Below, in pieces: positions 51,800 through 60,353 of a stretch of 64,000 nucleotides of DNA. The position numbers and the translations under genes are program-made. Within the stretch, counting starts at the first letter, position 1. Each line of letters opens with the position of its first letter. The notes beneath the pieces were generated by a model. The model had not been told where the DNA came from. It made no database searches and saw nothing but the letters and a program-made list of their open reading frames with translations. The stretch comes from Ekhidna sp051379705 (lineage in GTDB: Bacteria > Bacteroidota > Bacteroidia > Cytophagales > Cyclobacteriaceae): NCBI RefSeq assembly GCF_051379705.1, contig NZ_CP179868.1, positions 372,001 through 436,000 on the forward strand, given 5' to 3'.

Positions 51800-51803
51800 C
51801 ATC

Positions 51804-52481
51804 ATGGTTTCAAAACTGAGTTTTACCGAAGAAAATTACCTTAAGGCCATTTACCACCTTTCCGCTGACGGTCATGACAGTGTGAATACAAATGCATTGG
51901 CTGAAAGCATGAATACCACTCCTGCATCCGCCAACGATATGGTAAAAAGATTGGCTCAAAAAAACTTAATTGGTTATCAAAAATATAAGGGAGCTACCCT
52001 ACTCAATAAAGGCAAAAAAACAGCACTAACTATTGTCAGAAAACATCGACTTTGGGAAGTTTTTCTTGTTGATAAATTAGGCTTCAAATGGGATGAAGTG
52101 CATGAGATTGCAGAACAACTCGAGCATATAAAATCTCCGGATCTGATCAAACGATTGGATAAGTTTTTGGGATTTCCCACAATGGATCCTCATGGTGATC
52201 CAATTCCCAATGAAGATGGTGTGATGAAAGAAACCAGACGAGCTTCAATTACTGAGGTAGCCATTCACTCAAAAGGCATTGTGGTAGCTGTCAATAATGA
52301 TGACACATTACTACTCCAACACCTAGATTCTCTCGGAATAAAACTTGGCTCTCGAATAGATATTCTAGATCGAATGGATTTTGATGGATCCGTTTCTATT
52401 TCAATAGATGAAGGACCCAAGCAGTTCTTATCAAAACCAGTTGCCGAAAACCTCATGATCACACTTGTAGAAACAAAATGA
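51804..52481 (+). CDS. DtxR-family metal-dependent repressor, MntR-like
   Basis: Metal-activated repressor of the metal-uptake operon it begins. The 225 residues have an N-terminal winged helix (MNTTPASANDMVKRLAQKNL as recognition region, about 36-55), the dimerisation and metal domain (about 75-140) and a C-terminal SH3/FeoA-like domain (about 150-222). Metal ligands line up with DtxR/MntR: His81 and Glu85 in HRLWE, His100 in VHEIAEQLEH, then Glu104, Glu107 and His108. The position that is Cys102 in DtxR and Glu in Bacillus MntR is Glu104 here, which favours manganese. Asn11 stands where DtxR has Met10. It overlaps the next gene by 4 bases. Confidence 0.92.
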   Translation: MVSKLSFTEENYLKAIYHLSADGHDSVNTNALAESMNTTPASANDMVKRLAQKNLIGYQKYKGATLLNKGKKTALTIVRKHRLWEVFLVDKLGFKWDEVHEIAEQLEHIKSPDLIKRLDKFLGFPTMDPHGDPIPNEDGVMKETRRASITEVAIHSKGIVVAVNNDDTLLLQHLDSLGIKLGSRIDILDRMDFDGSVSISIDEGPKQFLSKPVAENLMITLVETK

Positions 52482-53389
52482 AGAACCTATCGCTTATACT
52501 TTTAGGAATACTGGCAATCTTCAGCTGTAGTTCTAAAACGGAACAGAAGAATGAAAAACCACATGTAGTAGCTACGACAGGCATGCTTTACGACGCAGTA
52601 ATAAATATTGCCGGTGATAAGGTTACAGCGGAGGCAATCATGGGGCCTGGAGTGGATCCACATTTATACAAAGCCACACAAGGTGATCTTGCAAAGTTTA
52701 ATAAAGCAGATATGATCATTTATAATGGTATTCTGCTTGAAGGTAAAATGAGTGAAATCTTGAAGAAGCTTGGGCGCCAGAAACTAACCATTGCAGCTGC
52801 TGAGTCAATTCCAAAGGAGATGTTGATGTCAGCAATTGGCTATCAAGATGCATATGATCCGCACGTTTGGTTTGATATATCCAGATGGAAATATGCAGTA
52901 AAATCTATCAGCCACGCGCTCATTCAACTTGATTCCGCAAATCAGCAATACTATGAAGCCAATACACAAAAGTATTTTTTAGCTTTAGATAGCCTAGATC
53001 AATATGTCAAGACCCGAATTAATGAAATCCCTGAAAACCAGCGTATCCTGATAACCGCTCATGACGCCTTTACTTACTTCGGAGATGCCTATGGAATGCG
53101 AGTTGAAGGCCTTCAGGGTGTCTCTACAGTTGCCGACTTTGGATTAAAGGACATTGCTGAACTTATTGATTTGATCATTGAAAACAATATCAAAGCCATT
53201 TTTGTAGAAACGAGCGTTTCGGAGAAATCAATTAATGCCGTCGTGACCGGTTGTCAGGAGAAAGGTCATGATGTCAAAATTGGTGGATACCTCTATTCCG
53301 ATGCGATGGGAGAATTTGGAACAGAAGAAGGAACCTATGTCGGTATGTTTAGAAAGAACATTGAAACCATTGTAAACGCACTTAAATAA
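52478..53389 (+). CDS. Metal-binding lipoprotein of a Mn/Zn ABC transporter (TroA/ZnuA type)
   Basis: Periplasmic cluster A-I binding protein that hands Mn2+ or Zn2+ to the permeases. The 303 residues begin with a lipobox (LLGILAIFSC, Cys 17). Likely metal ligands follow the TroA pattern: His in GPGVDPHLYKA (about 68), His in YDPHVWFDI (about 129), His in ITAHDAFTYFGDAYG (about 191) and Asp in YLYSDAMGE (about 273). There is no His-rich loop, a feature more common in manganese than in zinc binders. Its gene overlaps the repressor by 4 bases and is followed after 10 bases by the ATPase. Confidence 0.95.
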   Translation: MKNLSLILLGILAIFSCSSKTEQKNEKPHVVATTGMLYDAVINIAGDKVTAEAIMGPGVDPHLYKATQGDLAKFNKADMIIYNGILLEGKMSEILKKLGRQKLTIAAAESIPKEMLMSAIGYQDAYDPHVWFDISRWKYAVKSISHALIQLDSANQQYYEANTQKYFLALDSLDQYVKTRINEIPENQRILITAHDAFTYFGDAYGMRVEGLQGVSTVADFGLKDIAELIDLIIENNIKAIFVETSVSEKSINAVVTGCQEKGHDVKIGGYLYSDAMGEFGTEEGTYVGMFRKNIETIVNALK

Positions 53390-53399
53390 ATCGCAGCTT

Positions 53400-54215
53400 A
53401 TGACAGATTCGACAGCCAATAGTTTTGTAAAACAGGTAGAAAATCCAGCATTGGAAATTCATGATCTAACTGTCAGCTACGATAAAAAACCAGTACTCTG
53501 GGGCATCGACCTTTCCATCCCAAAAGGTGCCCTATGTGGTATAATCGGCCCGAACGGTGCAGGAAAATCTACACTGATCAAGGCTGTAATGGACTTGGTA
53601 GACATGAACTCCGGCTATGTTAAGATATTTAATCAAACACTCGATGAGGTGCGAAAAAAGGTAAGCTATGTGCCTCAGCGCGAATCGGTAGATTGGGATT
53701 TTCCCGCATCGGTACTTGATGTGGTACTTATGGGGCGTTATGCCAATCTTGGCTTATTCAAAAACCCACGAAAGGCTGACAATGAAGCCGCAATGAAAGC
53801 TTTGGAAATGGTAGGCATGGACAAATACGCTAAACGCCAAATTTCCCAGTTATCCGGCGGGCAGCAGCAACGGGTCTTTCTCGCAAGAGCTCTCACCCAA
53901 AACGCCGACATCTATTTTCTAGATGAACCCTTCGCTGGTGTGGATGCGGCCACCGAGAAAGCTATATTCAGAATTCTCCAGGATCTGTCCAAAGAGGGCA
54001 AAACCATAATCGTCGTTCATCACGACCTGCAATCAGTCGAGAGCTACTTTCAATGGGTGATTTTATTGAACCTAAGACTTGTTGCATCAGGTCCTACCAA
54101 AGAAATCTTCACACCTTCCCTACTGGAAGAAACTTACGGTGGTAAGCTGACCTTGTTAACTGAAGTCGGTGAGCTCGTCCAAAAAGGTGAGTTTAAAGCA
54201 CGAGAAAAACAATGA
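53400..54215 (+). CDS. ABC transporter ATPase for Mn/Zn
   Basis: Cytosolic ATPase of the metal importer. The 271 residues have Walker A GPNGAGKS (about 56-63), the Q loop in YVPQRESVDWDFPASVLDVV, signature LSGGQQQRVF (about 150), Walker B IYFLDEPFAGVD (about 172) and the switch His in VVHHDL (about 204). The PQR...DW(D/N)FP sequence is typical of the TroB/MntB/SitB group. It is flanked by the binding lipoprotein and two permeases and overlaps the next gene by 4 bases. Confidence 0.96.
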   Translation: MTDSTANSFVKQVENPALEIHDLTVSYDKKPVLWGIDLSIPKGALCGIIGPNGAGKSTLIKAVMDLVDMNSGYVKIFNQTLDEVRKKVSYVPQRESVDWDFPASVLDVVLMGRYANLGLFKNPRKADNEAAMKALEMVGMDKYAKRQISQLSGGQQQRVFLARALTQNADIYFLDEPFAGVDAATEKAIFRILQDLSKEGKTIIVVHHDLQSVESYFQWVILLNLRLVASGPTKEIFTPSLLEETYGGKLTLLTEVGELVQKGEFKAREKQ

Positions 54216-55501
54216 TGGAAACACTGATTGAATTCTTCTCCTTTCAGTATCCCAATATCAAATATGTGGTTTTCGGCACCATCCTGCTTTCCATAAGCTC
54301 AGCGGTCGTTGGCTGCTTCACCTTTATAAAGAAAAAATCACTTGTCGGAGACGTGATCTCTCATGCAGTTTTACCTGGCATTTGTATTTCATTTTTAGCA
54401 TCCGGCAGCAAAGATCCATTCTTACTAATCATTGGTGCATTTGTTTCCGGATGGCTATCGATATTGGTAATGGATGCTATTATCCAAAACACGAAGATTA
54501 AAGAAGATGCGGCGACAGGGCTTTCATTGTCCGTATTTTTTGGTGTTGGAATCTTGCTTCTTACATTTATACAACATTCTGGTAATGCCTCTCAAAGTGG
54601 CTTAGATACCTTTCTTTTTGGAAAAGCTGCAGCGCTGGTTGGTAAAGACTTATTGGCTTTCAGCATCATAGCTATTATTGTCCTGATCACGGTTTTCTTT
54701 TTCTATAAAGAATTCAAACTCATCAGCTTTGATCCTCAGTTTGCAAAGGTTATTGGATTGCCAATTAAGCGGCTGGAGATGATTCTCACCTCAATAACCG
54801 TTCTTGCGGTTGTTACGGGTATACAAGCAGTTGGTGTGGTTTTAATGGCTGCTATGCTGATCACTCCTGCTGCTGCTGCACGCTTCTGGACGAATCGTCT
54901 ATCCAGAATGATATTACTTGCTTCAGTCTTTGGGGCATTTTCAGGAATCAGCGGAGCATTTATTTCATACAGCGCACCTTCCATGCCTACCGGCCCTTGG
55001 ATGGTCATGATACTTTCCATCATCGCATTGACATCATTCTTTTTTGCTCCGGAGAAAGGAATACTTATTCGCCAATGGAGAAGGTTTACAATTAGAAAAC
55101 AGCTGTTGGAAGAAAACCTCCTAAAAACATTTTATAGAATCGGAGAAAACAGCGGGGAACATTTCAACACGGTGGCAATCGACGATTTACAACTAATTCG
55201 AAACTTCTCTCCCGCTCAATTAACTAAAGGATTGAGGAAACTGAGAGTCAATGGCTATGTAAGTCGCAGTGAAAATTCCTGGTTCCTCACGAATGAGGGT
55301 TTTGAAAAAGGTAAACGCATTACACGTCTTCATCGCTTGTGGGAACTTTACCTAACCAAATACTTACGAATTGCTCCGGACCATGTACATGAAGATGCGG
55401 ATACCATTGAGCATGTGATTACACCTGAACTGGAAGCACGTTTGGAGAAATTATTAGAATACCCTACTTCGGATCCACATCAATCAGAAATTCCCAAATA
55501 A
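54212..55501 (+). CDS. Mn/Zn ABC permease fused to a DtxR-like metal-sensing module
   Basis: A 429-residue fusion. Residues 1-~280 are a TroC/ZnuB-type permease with about eight helices (FIKKKSLVGDVISHAVLPGI; GLSLSVFFGVGILLLTFIQ; GVVLMAAMLITPAAAARFW). Residues ~290-429 resemble the DtxR repressor without its SH3 domain: EENLLKTFYRIGEN (compare EENYLKAIYHLSAD in the repressor of this operon), a winged-helix-like SPAQLTKGLRKLRVNGYVSR, then HRLWELYLTKYL (about 373), VHEDADTIEH (about 392) and a DPH near the end. The metal ligands of the DtxR family are kept at these places (His, Glu; His, Asp, Glu, His). It overlaps the ATPase gene by 4 bases and the next permease by 1. Function of the module is unknown. 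Confidence 0.9.
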   Translation: MMETLIEFFSFQYPNIKYVVFGTILLSISSAVVGCFTFIKKKSLVGDVISHAVLPGICISFLASGSKDPFLLIIGAFVSGWLSILVMDAIIQNTKIKEDAATGLSLSVFFGVGILLLTFIQHSGNASQSGLDTFLFGKAAALVGKDLLAFSIIAIIVLITVFFFYKEFKLISFDPQFAKVIGLPIKRLEMILTSITVLAVVTGIQAVGVVLMAAMLITPAAAARFWTNRLSRMILLASVFGAFSGISGAFISYSAPSMPTGPWMVMILSIIALTSFFFAPEKGILIRQWRRFTIRKQLLEENLLKTFYRIGENSGEHFNTVAIDDLQLIRNFSPAQLTKGLRKLRVNGYVSRSENSWFLTNEGFEKGKRITRLHRLWELYLTKYLRIAPDHVHEDADTIEHVITPELEARLEKLLEYPTSDPHQSEIPK

Positions 55502-56340
55502 TGGATGCTTTTTGGATCATATTGACCGGTTCCTTAGTTGCAGTCAGTTGCGCCATTTTAGGCTCTTTTCTGGTGTTGAGGAAAATGTCTATGGTGGGTG
55601 ATGCCATCTCGCATTCTGTATTGCCTGGTATTGTGATCGCCTTTTTAATTGCCGGAAGTATGCAATCCATCTGGATGCTGGTTGGCGCGGGAATCCTTGG
55701 CATTCTAACCACATTTCTCATTGAGTTTTTTCACCAAAAAGGCAGGCTTCAAACAGACGCTTCAATTGGGGTAACCTTTACCTGGTTATTTGCTCTAGGT
55801 GTAATCTTAGTGACCTATTATGCAGGTAATGCCCACATAGATCAGGATTGCATTCTTCACGGTGAGATTGCGTACGTCCCTATTGATTTGATTTATGACG
55901 CAGACGGAAATGCCATTGGACCAAAAGCTGTAATTATTCTAAGTGTCGTTCTGCTAATTATTCTACTATTCGTAATTCTATTCTACAAAGAGCTCTTCAT
56001 CACCACATTCGATACATCATTTGCAAAAGTGGTGGGCATATCCACCAATAAGTGGCACTATGCCTTGATGGGATTAGTATCACTAACAACCGTAGCATCT
56101 TTCGAATCCGTTGGAGCCATCTTAGTAGTGGCTTTGCTGATTGCTCCAGCTGCATCTGCATATCTCATAACCAATCAGCTCAAAGTAATGTTAATACTGA
56201 GTTCGGTCTTTGGTATCCTCAGTGCGTTCTTTGGATATTGGCTTAGTTACCTTCTAGATGGATCTATTGCCGGCGCAATGGTCACGGTTACAGGTGTTAT
56301 TTTCGCTATCTGTTATATGATTGTCCGATTAAAAAAATGA
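55501..56340 (+). CDS. Mn/Zn ABC transporter permease, second subunit
   Basis: A 279-residue membrane protein with about eight helices, of the same family as the permease before it but with no fused domain. It has RKMSMVGDAISHSVLPGIVI, GVTFTWLFALGVILVTYY and the conserved ESVGAILVVALLIAPAASAYL. Two different permeases usually pair in TroC/TroD-type importers. The ATG shares its first base with the TAA of the preceding gene, and its stop overlaps the downstream lipoprotein gene by 4 bases, so all are translated together. Confidence 0.95.
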   Translation: MDAFWIILTGSLVAVSCAILGSFLVLRKMSMVGDAISHSVLPGIVIAFLIAGSMQSIWMLVGAGILGILTTFLIEFFHQKGRLQTDASIGVTFTWLFALGVILVTYYAGNAHIDQDCILHGEIAYVPIDLIYDADGNAIGPKAVIILSVVLLIILLFVILFYKELFITTFDTSFAKVVGISTNKWHYALMGLVSLTTVASFESVGAILVVALLIAPAASAYLITNQLKVMLILSSVFGILSAFFGYWLSYLLDGSIAGAMVTVTGVIFAICYMIVRLKK

Positions 56341-56708
56341 AAAACAGCTTATACCTACTTGTTCTAGTTTTCCTTTCCTCTTGCTACAACTCTTTGTCTA
56401 TTGAAGACTTTGATAAAGATCAATGGATCAATTATGAGAAAGGTTGCAGCACCTACCGGATGGAAAAGGCACAACTCATTGTTGACAATCAAGACGTGTT
56501 GCTAAAAGGGACACAAAATGAGATAGAAAGTATCCTCGGCAAAGCAGTGGAGCATGAATTGTATGAGCGAAACCAGAAGTTCTTTCACTATCGTCTCACT
56601 CCTCCTGACTCCTGCGGTGAGTATGAAACAATCAAATATCTTTCTGTCAGATTTAATGCAATTGGTCGAGCTAATCTCGTTCAGATTATGCTGAGAGAAC
56701 CTCAATAA
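56337..56708 (+). CDS. Small lipoprotein with BamE/SmpA-like look
   Basis: A 123-residue exported protein with a lipobox (LLVLVFLSSC, Cys 16). The middle, LLKGTQNEIESILGKAVEHE, followed by KFFHYRLTPPDSC, is similar to the small BamE/SmpA and SmpA-like fold (G-x-T-x-x-(I/V)-x-x-x-L-G-x-P...), though the similarity is faint. Three Cys besides the lipid one are present (KGCSTYRM and PPDSCGE). It ends the metal-uptake operon with a 4-base overlap to the permease, and its end overlaps the convergent apt gene by 7 bases. Its role in metal uptake is unknown. Confidence 0.8.
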   Translation: MKNSLYLLVLVFLSSCYNSLSIEDFDKDQWINYEKGCSTYRMEKAQLIVDNQDVLLKGTQNEIESILGKAVEHELYERNQKFFHYRLTPPDSCGEYETIKYLSVRFNAIGRANLVQIMLREPQ

Positions 56709-57232
56709 GTTATCAGTGAATGAATGTTTGAGCTGTACTTATTTAATTCATCTTTTCCTTTGAGAAACCCTAGCTCAACCAAGAACGAAAACCCAGCAAT
56801 CTCACCTCCAGACATTTTGATCAACTCAGCTGCCGCAATCGCAGTACCTCCTGTCGCTAGCAGATCATCATGGATGAGTACCCGTTGACCACCCAGAATC
56901 GCGTCTTTATGAATTTCTACTTCTGCTGAACCATATTCCAGGTCATATTTATAAGCCAAAGTTTCAGCAGGTAATTTTCCTTTCTTTCTAATTGGAATAA
57001 AAGGAATTTCTAAAAGTTGCGCCAGCGAATTTCCCCATATGAATCCACGTGATTCAATTCCTACCACTACATCTAATTCATAAGTACTCCAATATTCAGC
57101 AAATGCATGAGTGATCTCCTTGCTCAATGCCACGTCCTTTAAGAGCGGGGTTATGTCTTTAAACATAATTCCAGGTTTAGGGAAATCCGGAATCGTTCGT
57201 ATCGATTTTGTAATTCTTTCTTGAAGATTCAT
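56702..57232 (-). CDS. apt: Adenine phosphoribosyltransferase
   Basis: Salvages adenine to AMP using PRPP. The 176 residues are of normal length and have DFPKPGIMFKDITPLLKD, VVGIESRGFIWGNSLAQLL, PIRKKGKLPAETLAYKYDLE and the PRPP-binding loop VLIHDDLLATGGTAIAAAEL (about 121-140). It stands alone on the minus strand; its end overlaps the lipoprotein gene of the metal operon by 7 bases. Confidence 0.96.
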   Translation of the reverse strand: MNLQERITKSIRTIPDFPKPGIMFKDITPLLKDVALSKEITHAFAEYWSTYELDVVVGIESRGFIWGNSLAQLLEIPFIPIRKKGKLPAETLAYKYDLEYGSAEVEIHKDAILGGQRVLIHDDLLATGGTAIAAAELIKMSGGEIAGFSFLVELGFLKGKDELNKYSSNIHSLITY

Positions 57233-57351
57233 TGATGGGAAAAAAATAGGTTTTAAAATTGAGGCACAGTATTTGAAAAAGACTTAGCTAAAAAACGTAA
57301 ACAACATGAAACATCCAATTTGTTAGTTTCATGAACCGCAAACTATTAGAC

Positions 57352-57738
57352 ATGAAAAAGCTATATACCACACTCATTATCCTATTTGTCGCACTAGGTT
57401 CGGCAAATGCCCAAAAACTCTCCAAGCTGGAGCAAATCCTTCAATCCAAGCAGAAATGGTCTGTTATGGATGTGAAAAGTAAGCGTCCCTATTTCGAGAT
57501 TGGCGAAACGTTTACGATCCGAATAGATCGCAAATTTTATCACGATCGAAACAACTATGCTAAACTTGGTGGAGAGTGGTCACTAGATGGTAGCAAGCTT
57601 ATTCTTACCTATGATTCTTTCACAGAGGAGCGCAGAAGAATACCTTATGTATATAAAATTAAGAAATGGGGAAGCAACGGCTTCAGACTCTCCTATCGAA
57701 ATAAATACAATAAGAAAGAAAAAGTATACTTGAAATAA
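57352..57738 (+). CDS. Secreted small protein, perhaps lipocalin-like
   Basis: A 128-residue exported protein with a signal peptide (MKKLYTTLIILFVALGSANAQ). The mature part is basic and reads as beta strands with a W-x-x-x-(G) opening (KWSVMDVKSKRPYFEIGETF) and GGEWSLDGSKLILTYDSF, which recalls the small lipocalin-like proteins of Bacteroidota; the fold assignment is tentative. The frame is open to an ATG at 57331, but the start at 57352 gives a clean signal. Function unknown. A terminator follows directly. Confidence 0.8.
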   Translation: MKKLYTTLIILFVALGSANAQKLSKLEQILQSKQKWSVMDVKSKRPYFEIGETFTIRIDRKFYHDRNNYAKLGGEWSLDGSKLILTYDSFTEERRRIPYVYKIKKWGSNGFRLSYRNKYNKKEKVYLK

Positions 57739-57742
57739 TGAG

Positions 57743-57765
57743 AGCCCCACATGGGGCTTTTTTTA
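57743..57765 (+). terminator. Rho-independent terminator after the small secreted protein gene
   Basis: A 6-base GC stem (AGCCCC / GGGGCT), with a short loop, followed by a run of seven T. Confidence 0.85.
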
Positions 57766-57771
57766 TGGCTA

Positions 57772-57802
57772 TTGAATTTAGTTGCATTAACAACTATTTT
57801 TG
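57772..57802 (+). promoter_or_regulatory. Promoter of the PLP decarboxylase gene
   Basis: TTG at 57772-57774 and TATTTTTG at 57795-57802 lie 20 bases apart, 17 bases before the ATG at 57820. Confidence 0.55.
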
Positions 57803-57819
57803 CAAAAAGATCACTAATT

Positions 57820-59052
57820 ATGTATTGGGATTCATATAGTCATAAAGAAATCAAACAGACCATATTTAAGGCGCTGGAACATAATCTGGATTACAGACAA
57901 AAGACTGTTTTAGGATTGCCAGCATCTTTTCTGGACACAGAGGTTTTCTACCATGATGCGCCATTCTTAAAAGACGCCCCCTTCCTCTCAGCAATGATTG
58001 CTAATCCAAATCATATTGGCTGTCACACGCTAAACGAATCTGAAGCTGCCTTCGAAGGCACGCAGAAAATTGAGGCAGAACTTATAAATCTGTGCGCTAA
58101 GGAAATCTTTGGTGGTCAGGATATTGGCTATGATGGCTATGTAGCTTCAGGAGGTACGGAAGCCAACATTCAGGCTATTTGGGTTTTGAAAAGATACTAT
58201 GAGCAGGAATTCAATGCTCAACCAAAAGACATAGCTCTTGTTTACACAGAGGATGCCCATTATTCCATGCCCAAGGCGGCCTCACTACTAAGTTTGGAAA
58301 GCCTGGTTTTACCTGTTGATAAGGAAACTAGGGCAATATCCGATGAAGCACTTGAACTCTTTAAGGAGGCACAAACCGACGGTAAAAAACACTTCATTAT
58401 AGTCCTAAACATGGGCACCACCATGTTTGGGTCTGTTGATGACATTGATCCTGTCACTGCATGGGCAAATGAACTAAACATGGATTACAAAATTCATATT
58501 GACGGTGCTTTTGGTGGTTTTATCTATCCATTCTCAGATCCTAATTCTAAACTGACCTTCAATCATCCACAGATTAATTCCTTCACTTTGGATGGACATA
58601 AGATGTTGCAATCTCCTTATGGAACAGGGATTTACATAACCAGGAAGGGATATATGGACTATGCGCTCACAGAAGAAGCAAACTATGTAAAAGGAAAGGA
58701 CTACACGCTGGTTGGGAGTCGATCGGGTGCCAACTCCATTGCCGTCTGGATGATCATGCGAACGTATGGTTCTGAAGGATGGAAAATGAAAATCAAGAAG
58801 TTGCTCGAGAAAACGAACCGCCTTTGTGATCAATTATCAGATATGGGTGTTGAATTCTATCGAAATCCGTTCATGAATATTGTGACGATGAAAGCATCAC
58901 AAATTGACCCACATGTAGCCAAAGAGTTCATGTTGGTGCCGGATACTCATGATAGCCATCCAAACTGGTACAAAATTGTAGTCATGGATCACGTCACTCA
59001 AGGACAGTTAGATCGCTTCCTTTTACAAATTCAGAGAACGGTAATGGTTTAA
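57820..59052 (+). CDS. Pyridoxal-phosphate-dependent group II decarboxylase
   Basis: A 410-residue cytosolic PLP enzyme of the amino acid decarboxylase group II family. It has GYDGYVASGGTEANIQAIWV (cofactor phosphate site), HYSMPKAASLL (the stacking His, about 146), IHIDGAFGGFIYPF (Asp binding the pyridine N, about 226) and the Schiff-base Lys in FTLDGHKMLQSPYGTG (about 261). Members act on glutamate, aspartate, tyrosine, histidine or related compounds; which one applies is not clear. The frame is open from 57751, but that part lies within the terminator and promoter, and the ATG at 57820 gives a normal start (MYWDSYSHKE). Confidence 0.9.
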   Translation: MYWDSYSHKEIKQTIFKALEHNLDYRQKTVLGLPASFLDTEVFYHDAPFLKDAPFLSAMIANPNHIGCHTLNESEAAFEGTQKIEAELINLCAKEIFGGQDIGYDGYVASGGTEANIQAIWVLKRYYEQEFNAQPKDIALVYTEDAHYSMPKAASLLSLESLVLPVDKETRAISDEALELFKEAQTDGKKHFIIVLNMGTTMFGSVDDIDPVTAWANELNMDYKIHIDGAFGGFIYPFSDPNSKLTFNHPQINSFTLDGHKMLQSPYGTGIYITRKGYMDYALTEEANYVKGKDYTLVGSRSGANSIAVWMIMRTYGSEGWKMKIKKLLEKTNRLCDQLSDMGVEFYRNPFMNIVTMKASQIDPHVAKEFMLVPDTHDSHPNWYKIVVMDHVTQGQLDRFLLQIQRTVMV

Positions 59053-59164
59053 ATAGTAGAATTTCTTGGATTTCCTTAAAACAAATAGGTAAGGTTTCAA
59101 CATCTTTTTCAATTATACAGTTACACATAAGTTTATATATTTATATAAAACTTAACGTAACATC

Positions 59165-60352
59165 ATGAAAAAGATCACCTTATTATTCTTAGCTCTTATT
59201 TTTTGTTTTTCATGCGAGGAAACAGCAGAAAACATTAAACCAATTGATGAAAAATCATCGCTAGAAGATGAAAGCATACATTTACTAAGGCCACGCCTTC
59301 CGGGGGCAGAAGCTACGGTATTTCTTCAAGTTCAAAATCTAAATGTACCCTTTGGAACCGGTATTACGGTTGTTTACACAGCAGCTGGAACCTCAAGAAT
59401 CAGACTTTATTTGGAAAGACGCAGGGTTCGTCAATATCCATTTGGGTTAACCTCGCATTATTTCAGTGGAGTTCCCGAAACGCAGAAAGTATTTCTGCAA
59501 ACATTAGAATTTACTAACGATGTTAACTCAGGAACCGTAATCATTAACCAGCCACCCAACATCTACTATGATAATAATTATGTAATCAAAGCATATGACA
59601 ATTCGAATAGTGTTTTACTAGCTACTTCTAATCAATTTACTATTGGAAATCATGGATTATCATTAGCTACAGTCAATTCAAGCACGAAATTCTACGAAAA
59701 TAGTCCTGGATTAGTTAACTATTCTTCAAATATGGATCCATACACACTAATGATCATTGAGATTAACAGGCCTGGTGAAAAAATTAAAAGATTCGTTACA
59801 AATAATATTAGTTCAGACTTTCAAATCTATGGATTCACCTCTCGCAATTATTGGGGAGGCATTAGTTTAATAGGAAAGCTGAGTGATCTAAAGGCCGGAG
59901 ACATTAATGATGTTCTATTTCCTCCATTGACCAATATTTTCTCAAACACTGATTATATCATTAAAATTTATCCTTATGGATATTCCAACATAAGTGATCA
60001 AATATCAAATATTGAGTTTGTGGAAAGTAAAACCGAGTGGAATACTCCTCAAACTCCTTACTTGACTCAAAAGACCTATAGTGCTATTTCTAACAATCTT
60101 TTCATGGACTCACGACATCCCGCGACTCACCCTTACGGAAAACTTCGGTATGACCTTTATTTAAATGGTAAATTCTATAAAGTACTTTCAGGACCTACAA
60201 CAAATGGTTATTCGCTCCATTTGCCCTTGCTGAAATATTATAATTCAAGTCCATATGCTATTTGGCGAGTAAAAGCTACTTATGTTGATTCGAATGGATA
60301 TATGAGCAATATTTCGTCTATGATATACATTAATCCAAGTTGGCTTAACTAA
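59165..60352 (+). CDS. Surface lipoprotein with Ig-like repeats, unknown
   Basis: A 395-residue exported protein with a lipobox (LALIFCFSC, Cys 18) and an acidic linker. From about 45 it is nearly all beta, with several repeats of about 90-100 residues. Motifs such as PFGTGITVVYTAAGTSRIRL, NNYVIKAYDNSNSVLLATSN, NTDYIIKIYPYGYSNISDQ and AIWRVKATYVDSNGYMSNIS look like strands of fibronectin or Ig-like units with a Y/V-x-I-K-x-Y edge. No catalytic motif is seen. It is probably surface exposed, for adhesion or binding. The upstream 110 bases are AT-rich. Family not recognised. Confidence 0.78.
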   Translation: MKKITLLFLALIFCFSCEETAENIKPIDEKSSLEDESIHLLRPRLPGAEATVFLQVQNLNVPFGTGITVVYTAAGTSRIRLYLERRRVRQYPFGLTSHYFSGVPETQKVFLQTLEFTNDVNSGTVIINQPPNIYYDNNYVIKAYDNSNSVLLATSNQFTIGNHGLSLATVNSSTKFYENSPGLVNYSSNMDPYTLMIIEINRPGEKIKRFVTNNISSDFQIYGFTSRNYWGGISLIGKLSDLKAGDINDVLFPPLTNIFSNTDYIIKIYPYGYSNISDQISNIEFVESKTEWNTPQTPYLTQKTYSAISNNLFMDSRHPATHPYGKLRYDLYLNGKFYKVLSGPTTNGYSLHLPLLKYYNSSPYAIWRVKATYVDSNGYMSNISSMIYINPSWLN

Positions 60353-60353
60353 A

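Noticed and set aside
54736..55023. 95-codon open frame opposite the metal permease
   Set aside because: Antisense shadow; composition follows from the codons of the membrane protein.
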